This document shows positions 10,979 through 23,900 of a stretch of 64,000 nt of DNA, in pieces. This DNA is from Phylloscopus collybita. Taxonomy: Eukaryota; Chordata; Aves; Passeriformes; Phylloscopidae. Position 1 is the stretch's first letter. Every line of letters begins with the position of its first letter. Position numbers and translations under genes: made by a program. The notes under the pieces were generated by a model. That model worked only from the letters and a program-made list of their open reading frames with translations. It ran no database searches and was not told where the DNA came from. The stretch is from assembly GCA_027886175.1 (NCBI GenBank), contig JAJNNQ010000003.1, positions 23,477,501 through 23,541,500 on the forward strand. Reading direction: 5' to 3'.

Positions 10979-11976
10979 AGCAGAGCTGTCAAGAGCGAGA
11001 CGCTGCCTTTTGCCGAGAAAGCAGCGGTTCGCGAAACCACAGCCAGCGGCGTCTTTGGAACAGCCGCAGGTTGTGCGGAGAAGCGAAAGAGAGCCGGGGA
11101 AGAATGTGGAAAGCCGAACTCGGTCGCTGCAAGCGGGTGCTGGCCAACAGCTTCTGGTCACCGTGTAGAAACTCTCCCAGCACAGTGCAGAGTCCCTGTG
11201 GCTAGTTTCTTGAAATACCTTTCCTGGCAGCAGCCCAGAGCTGTACTTAGTGCAGCCGGTGTCAGGCAGTCTCCTCTTGCCGTGTGCGTGCTTCTGTTTT
11301 GTGTTTGCAGCGTGCAGAGAAGCCCTTTCGCTTGCTGCTGCTTCCAGCAAGCCAAAACGCTTTTGCAGCCACTTTCCTGCCTTTTCCACAGCAGGATCAC
11401 TGTCTAGCTGATTTACAGTTGCCTCTGCGTAGAGCAGCTAGAGGAGCAGCTCTGCCGGCTTTCCTGTGCTTCTGCATAGCAGAGCTGTCAAGAACGAGAA
11501 GCTGCCTTTTGCCGAGAAAGCAGCGCTTCGCGGAACCACAGCCAGCGGCGTCTTCGATACAGCCGCAGCTTGTGCGGAGAAGCGAAAGAGAGCCGGGGAA
11601 GAATGTGGAAAGCCGAACTCGGTCTCTGCAAGCGGGTGCTGGCGAACAGCTTCTGGTCACCTTGTAGAAACTCTCCCAGCACAGTGCAGAGTCCCCGTGG
11701 CTAGTTCCTTGAAATACCTTTCCTGGCAGCAGCCCAGAGCTGTACTGAGTGCAGCAGGTGTCAGGCAGTCTCCTCTCGCCGTGTAGGTGCTTCTGTTTTG
11801 TGTTTGCAGCGTGCAGAGAAGCCCTGGTGCTTGCTGCTGCTTCCAGCAAGCCAAAACGCTTTTGCAGCCACTTTCCTGCCTTTTCCACAACAGGATCACT
11901 GTCTAGCTGATTTACAGTTGCCTCTGCGTAGAGCAGCTAGAGGAGCAGCTCTGCCGGCTTTCCTGTGCTTCTGCAT
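10979..11976 (+). repeat. A-A doublet, monomers 23-24
   Basis: Two class A monomers lie next to each other, so the AB alternation changes phase. Monomer 24 carries the CTTCGATACAGCC and GGTCTCTGC forms near 11555 and 11623. These forms mark the second A of other A-A doublets (near 22535, 26025, 34510, 54470 and 60955). Confidence 0.9.
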
Positions 11977-13972
11977 AGCAGAGCTGTCAAGAACGAGAAG
12001 CTGCCTTTTGCCGAGAAAGCAGCGCTTCGCGGAACCACAGCCAGCGGCGTCTTCGGTACAGCCGCAGCTTGTGCGGAGAAGCGAAAGAGAGCCGGGGAAG
12101 AATGTGGAAAGCCGAACTCGGTCGCTGCAAGCAGGTGCTAGCGAACAGCTTCTGGTCACCTTGGAGAAACTCCCCCAAGACAGTGGAGAGTCCCCGAAGC
12201 TAGTGCCTTGAAATACATGCCTTGGCAGTAGCCCAGAGCAGTACTGAGTGCAGCAGGTGTCAGGCAGTCTCCTCTTGCCGTGTGCGTGCTTCTGTTTTGT
12301 GTTTCCAATGTGCAGAGAAGCACTCGTGCTTGCTGCTGCATCCAGCAAGCCAAAACGCTTTTGCAGCAACTTTCCTGCCTTTCCCACTACAGGATCAATT
12401 TCTAGCTGATTTACAGTTGTTTCTGCGTAGAGCAGCTAGAGGAGCAGCTCTGCCGGCTTTCCTGTGCTTCTGCATAGCAGAGCTGTCAAGAACGAGAAGC
12501 TGCGTTTTGCCGAGAAAGCAGCGCTTCGCGGAACCACAGCCAGCGGCGTCTTTGGTACAGCCGCAGGTTGTGCGGAGAAGCGAAAGAGAGCCGGGGAAGA
12601 ATGTGGAAAGCTTAACTCGGTCGCTGCAAGCGGGTGCTGGCCAACAGCTTCTGGTCACCTTGTAGAAACTTTCCCAGCACAGTGCAGAGTCCCCGTGGCT
12701 AGTTCCTTGAAATACCTTTCCTGGCAGCAGCCCAGAGCTTTACTTAGTACAGCCGGTGTCAGGCAGTTTCCGCTTGCCGTGTAGGTGCTTCTGTGTTGTG
12801 TTTGCAGCGTGCAGAGAAGCCCTTTCGCTTGCTGCTGCTTCCAGCAAGCCAAAACGCTTTTGCAGCCACTTTCCTGCCTTTTCCACAGCAGGATCACTGT
12901 CTAGCTGATTTACAGTTGCCTCTGCGTAGAGCAGCTAGAGGAGCAGCTCTGCCGGCTTTCCTGTGCTTCTGCATAGCAGAGCTTTCAAGAACGAGAAGCT
13001 GCCTTTTGCCGAGAAAGCAGCGCTTCGCGGAACCACAGCCAGCGGCGTCTTCGGTACAGCCGCAGGTTGTGCGGAGAAGCGAAAGAGAGCCGGGGAAGAA
13101 TGTGGAAAGCCGAACTCGGTCGCTGCAAGCAGGTGCTAGCGAACAGCTTCTGGTCACCTTGGAGAAACTCCCCCAAGACAGTGGAGAGTCCCCGAAGCTA
13201 GTGCCTTGAAATACATGCCTCGGCAGTAGCCCAGAGCAGTACTGAGTGCAGCAGGTGTCAGGCAGTCTCGTCTTGCCGTGTGCGTGCTTCTGTTTTGTGT
13301 TTCCAATGTGCAGAGAAGCACTTGTGCTTGCTGCTGCATCCAGCAAGCCAAAACGCTTTTGCAGCAAATTTCCTGCCTTTCCCACTACAGGATCAATTTC
13401 TAGCTGATTTACAGTTGCTTCTGCGTAGAGCAGCTAGAGGAGCAGCTCTGCCGGCTTTCCTGTGCTTCTGCATAGCAGAGCTGTCAAGAGCGAGAAGCTG
13501 CCTTTTGCCGAGAAAGCAGCGGTTCGCGAAACCACAGCCAGCGGCGTCTTCGGTACAGCCGCAGCTTGTGCGGAGAAGCGAAAGAGAGCCGGGGAAGAAT
13601 GTGGAAAGCCGAACTCGGTCGCTGCAAGCGGGTGCTGGCCAACAGCTTCTGGTCACCTTGTAGAAACTCTCCCAGCACAGTGCAGAGTCCCCGTGGCTAG
13701 TTCCTTGAAATACCTTTCCTGGCAGCAGCCCAGAGCTGTACTGAGTGCAGCAGGTGTCAGGCAGTCTCCTCTCGCCGTGTGCGTGCTTCTGTTTTGTGTT
13801 TGCAGCGTGCAGAGAAGCCCTGGTGCTTGCTGCTGCTTCCAGCAAGCCAAAACGCTTTTGCAGCCACTTTCCTGCCTTTTCCACAACAGGATCACTGTCT
13901 AGCTGATTTACAGTTGCCTCTGCGTAGAGCAGCTAGAGGAGCAGCTCTGCCGGCTTTCCTGTGCTTCTGCAT

Positions 13973-14970
13973 AGCAGAGCTGTCAAGAGCGAGAAGCTGC
14001 CTTTTGCCGAGAAAGCAGCGCTTCGCGGAACCACAGCCAGCGGCGTCTTCGGTACAGCCGCAGCTTGTGCGGAAAAGCGAAAGAGAGCCGGGGAAGAATG
14101 TGGAAAGCCGAACTCGGTCGCTGCAAGCAGGTGCTAGCGAACAGCTTCTGGTCACCTTGGAGAAACTCCCCCAAGACAGTGGAGAGTCCCCGAAGCTAGT
14201 GCCTTGAAATATATGCCTTGGCAGTAGCCCAGAGCAGTACTGAGTGCAGCAGGTGTCAGGCAGTCTCCTCTTGCCGTGTGCGTGCTTCTGTTTTGTGTTT
14301 CCAATGGGCAGAGAAGCACTCGTGCTTGCTGCTGCATCCAGCAAGCCAAAACGCTTTTGCAGCAACTTTCCTGCCTTTCCCACTACAGGATCAATTTCTA
14401 GCTGATTTACAGTTGTTTCTGCGTAGAGCAGCTAGAGGAGCAGCTCTGCCGGCTTTCCTGTGCTTCTGCATAGCAGAGCTGTCAAGAGCGAGAAGCTGCC
14501 TTTTGCCGAGAAAGCAGCGCTTCGCGGAACCACAGCCAGCGGCGTCTTTGGTACAGCCGCAGGTTGTGCGGAGAAGCGAAAGAGAGCCGGGGAAGAATGT
14601 GGAAAGCCGAACTCGGTCGCTGCAAGCAGGTGCTAGCGAACAGCTTCTGGTCACCTTGTAGAAACTCCCCCAAGACAGTGGAGAGTCCCCGAAGATAGTG
14701 CCTTGAAATACATGCCTCGGCAGTAGCTCAGAGCAGTACTGAGTGCAGCAGGTGTCAGGCAGTCTCCTCTTGCCGTGTGCGTGCTTCTGTTTTGTGTTTC
14801 CAATGTGCAGAGAAGCACTCGTGCTTGCTGCTGCATCCAGCAAGCCAAAACGCTTTTGCAGCAAATTTCCTGCCTTTCCCACTACAGGATCAATTTCTAG
14901 CTGATTTACAGTTGCCTCTGCGTAGAGCAGCTAGAGGAGCAGCTCTGCCGGCTTTCCTGTGCTTCTGCAT
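13973..14970 (+). repeat. B-B doublet, monomers 29-30 (only one in the window)
   Basis: Monomers 29 and 30 both have TTTCCAAT, GCATCCAGC and ATCAATTTC. Monomer 30 has the A-type base in CACCTTGTAGAAACTCCCCC near 14655, where B normally has CTTGGAG. This suggests that the B-B junction was made by recombination near phase 186. Confidence 0.9.
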
Positions 14971-17145
14971 AGCAGAGCTGTCAAGAGCGAGAAGCTGCCT
15001 TTTGCCGAGAAAGCAGCGGTTCGCGGAACCACAGCCAGCGGCGTCTTTGGTACAGCCGCAGGTTGTGCGGAGAAGCGAAAGAGAGCCGGGGAAGAATGTG
15101 GAAAGCTTAACTCGGTCGCTGCAAGCGGGTGCTGGCCAACAGCTTCTGGTCACCTTGTAGAAACTTTCCCAGCACAGTGCAGAGTCCCCGTGGCTAGTTC
15201 CTTGAAATACCTTTCCTGGCAGCAGCCCAGAGCTTTACTTAGTACAGCCGGTGTCAGGCAGTTTCCGCTTGCCGTGTAGGTGCTTCTGTGTTGTGTTTGC
15301 AGCGTGCAGAGAAGCCCTTTCGCTTGCTGCTGCTTCCAGCAAGCCAAAACGCTTTTGCAGCCACTTTCCTGCCTTTTCCACAACAGGATCACTGTCTAGC
15401 TGATTTACAGTTGCCTCTGCGTAGAGCAGCTAGAGGAGCAGCTCTGCCGGCTTTCCTGTGCTTCTGCATAGCAGAGCTGTCAAGAACGAGAAGCTGCCTT
15501 TTGCGGAGAAAGCAGCGCTTCGCGGAACCACAGCCAGCGGCGTCTTTGGTACAGCCGCAGGTTGTGCGGAGAAGCGAAAGAGAGCCGGGGAAGAATGTGG
15601 AAAGCCGAACTCGGTCGCTGCAAGCAGGTGCTAGCGAACAGCTTCTGGTCACCTTGGAGAAACTCCCCCAAGACAGTGGAGAGTCCCCGAAGCTAGTGCC
15701 TTGAAATACATGCCTTGGCAGTAGCCCAGAGCAGTACTGAGTGCAGCAGGTGTCAGGCAGTCTCCTCTTGCCGTGTGCGTGCTTCTGTTTTGTGTTTCCA
15801 ATGGGCAGAGAAGCACTCGTGCTTGCTGCTGCATCCAGCAAGCCAAAACGCTTTTGCAGCAACTTTCCTGCCTTTCCCACTACAGGATCAATTTCTAGCT
15901 GATTTACAGTTGTTTCTGCGTAGAGCAGCTAGAGGAGCAGCTCTGCCGGCTTTCCTGTGCTTCTGCATAGCAGAGCTGTCAAGAGCGAGAAGCTGCCTTT
16001 TGCCGAGAAAGCAGCGGTTCGCGGAACCACAGCCAGCGGCGTCTTTGGTACAGCCGCAGGTTGTGCGGAGAAGCGAAAGAGAGCCGGGGAAGAATGTGGA
16101 AAGCTTAACTCGGTCGCTGCAAGCGGGTGCTGGCCAACAGCTTCTGGTCACCTTGTAGAAACTTTCCCAGCACAGTGCAGAGTCCCCGTGGCTAGTTCCT
16201 TGAAATACCTTTCCTGGCAGCAGCCCAGAGCTTTACTTAGTACAGCCGGTGTCAGGCAGTTTCCGCTTGCCGTGTAGGTGCTTCTGTGTTGTGTTTGCAG
16301 CGTGCAGAGAAGCCCTTTCGCTTGCTGCTGCTTCCAGCAAGCCAAAACGCTTTTGCAGCCACTTTCCTGCCTTTTCCACAACAGGATCACTGTCTAGCTG
16401 ATTTACAGTTGCCTCTGCGTAGAGCAGCTAGAGGAGCAGCTCTGCCGGCTTTCCTGTGCTTCTGCATAGCAGAGCTGTCAAGAACGAGAAGCTGCCTTTT
16501 GCCGAGAAAGCAGCGCTTCGCGGAACCACAGCCAGCGGCGTCTTTGGTACAGCCGCAGGTTGTGCGGAGAAGCGAAAGAGAGCCGGGGAAGAATGTGGAA
16601 AGCCGAACTCGGTCGCTGCAAGCAGGTGCTAGCGAACAGCTTCTGGTCACCTTGGAGAAACTCCCCCAAGACAGTGGAGAGTCCCCGAAGATAGTGCCTT
16701 GAAATACATGCCTCGGCAGTAGCTCAGAGCAGTACTGAGTGCAGCAGGTGTCAGGCAGTCTCCTCTTGCCGTGTGCGTGCTTCTGTTTTGTGTTTCCAAT
16801 GTGCAGAGAAGCACTCGTGCTTGCTGCTGCATCCAGCAAGCCAAAACGCTTTTGCAGCAAATTTCCTGCCTTTCCCAGTACAGGATCAATTTCTAGCTGA
16901 TTTACAGTTGCCTCTGCGTAGAGCAGCTAGAGGAGCAGCTCTGCCGGCTTTCCTGTGCTTCTGCATAGCAGAGCTGTCAAGAGCGAGAAGCTGCCTTTTG
17001 CCGAGAAAGCAGCGGTTCGCGGAACCACAGCCAGCGGCGTCTTTGGTACAGCCGCAGGTTGTGCGGAGAAGCGAAAGAGAGCCGGGGAAGAATGTGGAAA
17101 GCTTAACTCGGTCGCTGCAAGCGGGTGCTGGCCAACAGCTTCTGG

Positions 17146-17388
17146 TCACCTTGTAGAAACTTTCCCAGCACAGTGCAGAGTCCCCGTGGCTAGTTCCTTG
17201 AAATACCTTTCCTGGCAGCAGCCCAGAGCTGTACTTAGTACAGCCGGTGTCAGGCAATCTTCTCTCGCCGTGTAAGTGCTTCTGTTTTGTGTTTCCAATG
17301 TGCAGAGAAGCCCTTTCGCTTGCTGCTGCTTCCAGCAAGCCAAAACGCTTTTGCAGCCACTTTCCTGCCTTTTCCACAGCAGGATCAC
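17146..17388 (+). repeat. Class A monomer with a short B-type patch
   Basis: Monomer 35 is class A on both sides but has CCAATG at 17295-17300, where A monomers have GCAGCG. Three substitutions in six bases, all matching B, point to a very short conversion tract. The same patch is inherited by monomers 62, 79 and 96 inside the three 17-mer units (30768-30773 in the first). Confidence 0.8.
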
Positions 17389-17465
17389 TGTCTAGCTGAT
17401 TTACAGTTGCCTCTGCGTAGAGCAGCTAGAGGAGCAGCTCTGCCGGCTTTCCTGTGCTTCTGCAT

Positions 17466-18860
17466 AGCAGAGCTTTCAAGAACGAGAAGCTGCCTTTTGC
17501 CGAGAAAGCAGCGCTTCGCGGAACCACAGCCAGCGGCGTCTTCGGTACAGCCGCAGGTTGTGCGGAGAAGCGAAAGAGAGCCGGGGAAGAATGTGGAAAG
17601 CCGAACTCGGTCGCTGCAAGCAGGTGCTAGCGAACAGCTTCTGGTCACCTTGGAGAAACTCCCCCAAGACAGTGGAGAGTCCCCGAAGCTAGTGCCTTGA
17701 AATACATGCCTCGGCAGTAGCCCAGAGCAGTACTGAGTGCAGCAGGTGTCAGGCAGTCTCCTCTTGCCGTGTGCGTGCTTCTGTTTTGTGTTTCCAATGT
17801 GCAGAGAAGCACTCGTGCTTGCTGCTGCATCCAGCAAGCCAAAACGCTTTTGCAGCAAATTTCCTGCTTTTCCCACTACAGGATCAATTTCTAGCTGATT
17901 TACAGTTGCCTCTGCGTAGAGCAGCTAGAGGAGCAGCTCTGCCGGCTTTCCTGTGCTTCTGCATAGCAGAGCTGTCAAGAGCGAGACGCTGCCTTTTGCC
18001 GAGATAGCAGCGGTTCGCGAAACCACCGCCAGCGGCGTCTTTCGTACAGCCGCAGGTTGTGCGGAGAAGCGAAAGAGAGCCGGGGAAGAATGTGGAAAGC
18101 CGAACTCGGTCGCTGCAAGCGGGTGCTGGCCAACAGCTTCTGGTCACCGTGTAGAAACTCTCCCAGCACAGTGCAGAGTCCCTGTGGCTAGTTCCTTGAA
18201 ATACCTTTCCTGGCAGCAGCCCAGAGCTGTACTGAGTGCAGCCGGTGTCAGGCAGTCTCTTCTTGCCGTGTGCGTGCTTCTGTTTTGTGTTTGCAGCGTG
18301 CAGAGAAGCCCTTTCGCTTGCTGCTGCTTCCAGCAAGCCAAAACGCTTTTGCAGCCACTTTCCTGCCTTTTCCACAGCAGGATCACTGTCTAGCTGATTT
18401 ACAGTTGCCTCTGTGTAGAGCAGCTAGAGGAGCAGCTCTGCCGGCTTTCCTGTGCTTCTGCATAGCAGAGCTGTCAAGAACGAGAAGCTGCGTTTTGCCG
18501 AGAAAGCAGCGCTTCGCGGAACCACAGCCAGCGGCGTCTTTGGTACAGCCGCAGGTTGTGCGGAGAAGCGAAAGAGAGCCGGGGAAGAATGTGGAAAGCC
18601 GAACTCGGTCGCTGCAAGCAGGTGCTAGCGAACAGCTTCTGGTCACCTTGGAGAAACTCCCCCAAGACAGTGGAGAGTCCCCGAAGATAGTGCCTTGAAA
18701 TACATGCCTCGGCAGTAGCTCAGAGCAGTACTGAGTGCAGCAGGTGTCAGGCAGTCTCCTCTTGCCGTGTGCGTACTTCTGTTTTGTGTTTCCAATGTGC
18801 AGAGAAGCACTTGTGCTTGCTGCTGCATCCAGCAAGCCAAAACGCTTTTGCAGCAAATTT
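17466..18860 (+). repeat. Segment repeated at four-monomer spacing, copy 1
   Basis: It matches 19462-20856 at an offset of 1,996 bp. Shared rare forms are GAAACCACCGCC (near 18022 and 20018), CCGAGATAGCAGC (near 18000 and 19996) and CTCTGTGTAGAG (near 18408 and 20404). One clear difference is TTTCGTACAGCC near 18040 against TTTGGTACAGCC near 20036. Confidence 0.85.
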
Positions 18861-19461
18861 CCTGCCTTTCCCACTACAGGATCAATTTCTAGCTGATTTA
18901 CAGTTGCTTCTGCGTAGAGCAGCTAGAGGAGCAGCTCTGCCGGCTTTCCTGTGCTTCTGCATAGCAGAGCTGTCAAGAGCGAGAAGCTGCCTTTTGCCGA
19001 GAAAGCAGCGGTTCGCGAAACCACAGCCAGCGGCGTCTTCGGTACAGCCGCAGCTTGTGCGGAGAAGCGAAAGAGAGCCGGGGAAGAATGTGGAAAGCCG
19101 AACTCGGTCGCTGCAAGCGGGTGCTGGCGAACAGCTTCTGGTCACCTTGGAGAAACTCTCCCAGCACAGTGCAGAGTCCCCGTGGCTAGTTCCTTGAAAT
19201 ACCTTTCCTGGCAGCAGCCCAGAGCTGTACTGAGTGCAGCAGGTGTCAGGCAGTCTCCTCTCGCCGTGTAAGTGCTTCTGTTTTGTGTTTGCAGCGTGCA
19301 GAGAAGCTCTGGTGCTTGCTGCTGCTTCCAGCAAGCCAAAACGCTTTTGCAGCCACTTTCCTGCCTTTTCCACAGCAGGATCACTGTCTAGCTGATTTAC
19401 AGTTGCCTCTGCGTAGAGCAGCTAGAGGAGCAGCTCTGCCGGCTTTCCTGTGCTTCTGCAT

Positions 19462-20856
19462 AGCAGAGCTTTCAAGAACGAGAAGCTGCCTTTTGCCGAG
19501 AAAGCAGCGCTTCGCGGAACCACAGCCAGCGGCGTCTTCGGTACAGCCGCAGGTTGTGCGGAGAAGCGAAAGAGAGCCGGGGAAGAATGTGGAAAGCCGA
19601 ACTCGGTCGCTGCAAGCAGGTGCTAGCGAACAGCTTCTGGTCACCTTGGAGAAACTCCCCCAAGACAGTGGAGAGTCCCCGAAGCTAGTGCCTTGAAATA
19701 CATGCCTCGGCAGTAGCCCAGAGCAGTACTGAGTGCAGCAGGTGTCAGGCAGTCTCGTCTTGCCGTGTGCGTGCTTCTGTTTTGTGTTTCCAATGTGCAG
19801 AGAAGCACTCGTGCTTGCTGCTGCATCCAGCAAGCCAAAACGCTTTTGCAGCAAATTTCCTGCTTTTCCCACTACAGGATCAATTTCTAGCTGATTTACA
19901 GTTGCCTCTGCGTAGAGCAGCTAGAGGAGCAGCTCTGCCGGCTTTCCTGTGCTTCTGCATAGCAGAGCTGTCAAGAGCGAGACGCTGCCTTTTGCCGAGA
20001 TAGCAGCGGTTCGCGAAACCACCGCCAGCGGCGTCTTTGGTACAGCCGCAGGTTGTGCGGAGAAGCGAAAGAGAGCCGGGGAAGAATGTGGAAAGCCGAA
20101 CTCGGTCGCTGCAAGCGGGTGCTGGCCAACAGCTTCTGGTCACCGTGTAGAAACTCTCCCAGCACAGTGCAGAGTCCCTGTGGCTAGTTCCTTGAAATAC
20201 CTTTCCTGGCAGCAGCCCAGAGCTGTACTGAGTGCAGCCGGTGTCAGGCAGTCTCTTCTTGCCGTGTGCGTGCTTCTGTTTTGTGTTTGCAGCGTGCAGA
20301 GAAGCCCTTTCGCTTGCTGCTGCTTCCAGCAAGCCAAAACGCTTTTGCAGCCACTTTCCTGCCTTTTCCACAGCAGGATCACTGTCTAGCTGATTTACAG
20401 TTGCCTCTGTGTAGAGCAGCTAGAGGAGCAGCTCTGCCGGCTTTCCTGTGCTTCTGCATAGCAGAGCTGTCAAGAACGAGAAGCTGCGTTTTGCCGAGAA
20501 AGCAGCGCTTCGCGGAACCACAGCCAGCGGCGTCTTTGGTACAGCCGCAGGTTGTGCGGAGAAGCGAAAGAGAGCCGGGGAAGAATGTGGAAAGCCGAAC
20601 TCGGTCGCTGCAAGCAGGTGCTAGCGAACAGCTTCTGGTCACCTTGGAGAAACTCCCCCAAGACAGTGGAGAGTCCCCGAAGATAGTGCCTTGAAATACA
20701 TGCCTCGGCAGTAGCTCAGAGCAGTACTGAGTGCAGCAGGTGTCAGGCAGTCTCCTCTTGCCGTGTGCGTACTTCTGTTTTGTGTTTCCAATGTGCAGAG
20801 AAGCACTTGTGCTTGCTGCTGCATCCAGCAAGCCAAAACGCTTTTGCAGCAAATTT
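19462..20856 (+). repeat. Segment repeated at four-monomer spacing, copy 2
   Basis: This is the downstream partner of 17466-18860. The match ends where copy 1 has CCCACTACAGG (near 18870) and copy 2 has CCCAGTACAGG (near 20866). Confidence 0.85.
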
Positions 20857-20958
20857 CCTGCCTTTCCCAGTACAGGATCAATTTCTAGCTGATTTACAGT
20901 TGCCTCTGCGTAGAGCAGCTAGAGGAGCAGCTCTGCCGGCTTTCCTGTGCTTCTGCAT

Positions 20959-23900
20959 AGCAGAGCTGTCAAGAGCGAGAAGCTGCCTTTTGCCGAGAAA
21001 GCAGCGGTTCGCGAAACCACAGCCAGCGGCGTCTTTGGAACAGCCGCAGGTTGTGCGGAGAAGCGAAAGAGAGCCGGGGAAGAATGTGGAAAGCCGAACT
21101 CGGTCGCTGCAAGCGGGTGCTGGCCAACAGCTTCTGGTCACCGTGTAGAAACCCTCCCAGCACAGTGCAGAGTCCCTGTGGCTAGTTTCTTGAAATACCT
21201 TTCCTGGCAGCAGCCCAGAGCTGTACTTAGTGCAGCCGGTGTCAGGCAGTCTCCTCTTGCCGTGTGCGTGCTTCTGTTTTGTGTTTGCAGCGTGCAGAGA
21301 AGCCCTTTCGCTTGCTGCTGCTTCCAGCAAGCCAAAACGCTTTTGCAGCCACTTTCCTGCCTTTTCCACAGCAGGATCACTGTCTAGCTGATTTACAGTT
21401 GCCTCTGCGTAGAGCAGCTAGAGGAGCAGCTCTGCCGGCTTTCCTGTGCTTCTGCATAGCAGAGCTGTCAAGAACGAGAAGCTGCGTTTTGCCGAGAAAG
21501 CAGCGCTTCGCGGAACCACAGCCAGCGGCGTCTTTGGTACAGCCGCAGGTTGTGCGGAGAAGCGAAAGAGAGCCGGGGAAGAATGTGGAAAGCCGAACTC
21601 GGTCGCTGCAAGCAGGTGCTAGCGAACAGCTTCTGGTCACCTTGGAGAAACTCCCCCAAGACAGTGGAGAGTCCCCGAAGATAGTGCCTTGAAATACATG
21701 CCTCGGCAGTAGCCCAGAGCAGTACTGAGTACAGCAGGTGTCAGGCAGTCTCCTCTTGCCGTGTGCGTGCTTCTGTTTTGTGTTTCCAATGTGCAGAGAA
21801 GCACTCCTGCTTGCTGCTGCATCCAGCAAGCCAAAACGCTTTTGCAGCAAATTTCCTGCCTTTCCCACTACAGGATCAATTTCTAGCTGATTTACAGTTG
21901 CTTCTGCGTAGAGCAGCTAGAGGAGCAGCTCTGCCGGCTTTCCTGTGCTTCTGCATAGCAGAGCTGTCAAGAGCGAGAAGCTGCCTTTTGCCGAGAAAGC
22001 AGCGGTTCGCGAAACCACAGCCAGCGGCGTCTTTGGTACAGCCGCAGGTTGTGCGGAGAAGCGAAAGAGAGCCGGGGAAGAATGTGGAAAGCCGAACTCG
22101 GTCGCTGCAAGCGGGTGCTGCCCAACAGCTTCTGGTCACCGTGTAGAAACTCTCCCAGCACAGTGCAGAGTCCCTGTGGCTAGTTCCTTGAAATACCTTT
22201 CCTGGCAGCAGCCCAGAGCTGTACTTAGTGCAGCCGGTGTCAGGCAGTCTCCTCTCGCCGTGTAGGTGCTTCTGTTTTGTGTTTGCAGCGTGCAGAGAAG
22301 CCCTTTCGCTTGCTGCTGCTTCCAGCAAGCCAAAACGCTTTTGCAGCCACTTTCCTGCCTTTTCCACAGCAGGATCACTGTCTAGCTGATTTACAGTTGC
22401 CTCTGCGTAGAGCAGCTAGAGGAGCAGCTCTGCCGGCTTTCCTGTGCTTCTGCATAGCAGAGCTGTCAAGAACGAGAAGCTGCGTTTTGCCGAGAAAGCA
22501 GCGCTTCGCGGAACCACAGCCAGCGGCGTCTTCGATACAGCCGCAGCTTGTGCGGAGAAGCGAAAGAGAGCCGGGGAAGAATGTGGAAAGCCGAACTCGG
22601 TCTCTGCAAGCGGGTGCTGGCCAACAGCTTCTGGTCACCTTGTAGAAACTCTCCCAGCACAGTGCAGAGTCCCCGTGGCTAGTTCCTTGAAATACCTTTC
22701 CTGGCAGCAGCCCAGAGCTGTACTGAGTGCAGCAGGTGTCAGGCAGTCTCCTCTCGCCGTGTAGGTGCTTCTGTTTTGTGTTTGCAGCGTGCAGAGAAGC
22801 CCTGGTGCTTGCTGCTGCTTCCAGCAAGCCAAAACGCTTTTGCAGCCACTTTCCTGCCTTTTCCACAACAGGATCACTGTCTAGCTGATTTACAGTTGCC
22901 TCTGCGTAGAGCAGCTAGAGGAGCAGCTCTGCCGGCTTTCCTGTGCTTCTGCATAGCAGAGCTGTCAAGAACGAGAAGCTGCGTTTTGCCGAGAAAGCAG
23001 CGCTTCGCGGAACCACAGCCAGCGGCGTCTTCGGTACAGCCGCAGCTTGTGCGGAGAAGCGAAAGAGAGCCGGGGAAGAATGTGGAAAGCCGAACTCGGT
23101 CGCTGCAAGCAGGTGCTAGCGAACAGCTTCTGGTCACCTTGGAGAAACTCCCCCAAGACAGTGGAGAGTCCCCGAAGCTAGTGCCTTGAAATACATGCCT
23201 TGGCAGTAGCCCAGAGCAGTACTGAGTGCAGCAGGTGTCAGGCAGTCTCCTCTTGCCGTGTGCGTGCTTCTGTTTTGTGTTTCCAATGTGCAGAGAAGCA
23301 CTCGTGCTTGCTGCTGCATCCAGCAAGCCAAAACGCTTTTGCAGCAACTTTCCTGCCTTTCCCACTACAGGATCAATTTCTAGCTGATTTACAGTTGTTT
23401 CTGCGTAGAGCAGCTAGAGGAGCAGCTCTGCCGGCTTTCCTGTGCTTCTGCATAGCAGAGCTGTCAAGAACGAGAAGCTGCGTTTTGCCGAGAAAGCAGC
23501 GGTTCGCGGAACCACAGCCAGCGGCGTCTTTGGTACAGCCGCAGGTTGTGCGGAGAAGCGAAAGAGAGCCGGGGAAGGAAGTGGAAAGCCGAACTCGGTC
23601 TCTGCAATCGGGTGCTGGCGAACAGCTTCTGGTCACCTTGTAGAAACTCTCTCAGCACAGTGCAGAGTCCCCGTGGCTAGTTCCTTGAAATACCTTTCCT
23701 GGCAGCAGGCCAGAGCTGTACTGAGTGCAGCAGGTGTCAGGCAGTCTCCTCTCGCCGTGTAGGTGCTTCTGTTTTGTGTTTGCAGCGTGCAGAGAAGCCC
23801 TTTCGCTTGCTGCTGCTTCCAGCAAGCCAAAACGCTTTTGCAGCCACTTTCCTGCCTTTTCCACAGCAGGATCACGGTCTAGCTGATTTACAGTTGCCTC

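Larger units (their letters stand above)
9482..20958 (+). repeat. Mixed zone of A and B subtypes without a long higher-order repeat
   Basis: Monomers 20-42 are drawn from the same subtypes as the rest of the array, but in an order that I cannot fit to one long period. The zone contains the only B-B doublet (monomers 29-30) and an A-A doublet (monomers 23-24). Private changes are frequent here, for example GAGTGACCGTGG near 10195, GCGGAAAAGCG near 14071 and TTGCGGAGAAAG near 15502. Monomers 21-22 share the CTGGTCCCCTTGG and GATTTCCAGTTG forms with monomers 101-102 and 114-115. Confidence 0.8.

Noticed and set aside
17262..17312. Splice-site-like pair: GTAAGT donor and TTTGCAG or similar acceptor
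   Set aside because: In monomers with GTGTAAGTGC the distance to the acceptor-like motif is only about 30 bp, too short for an intron, and most monomers have GTGCGTGC or GTAGGTGC instead.
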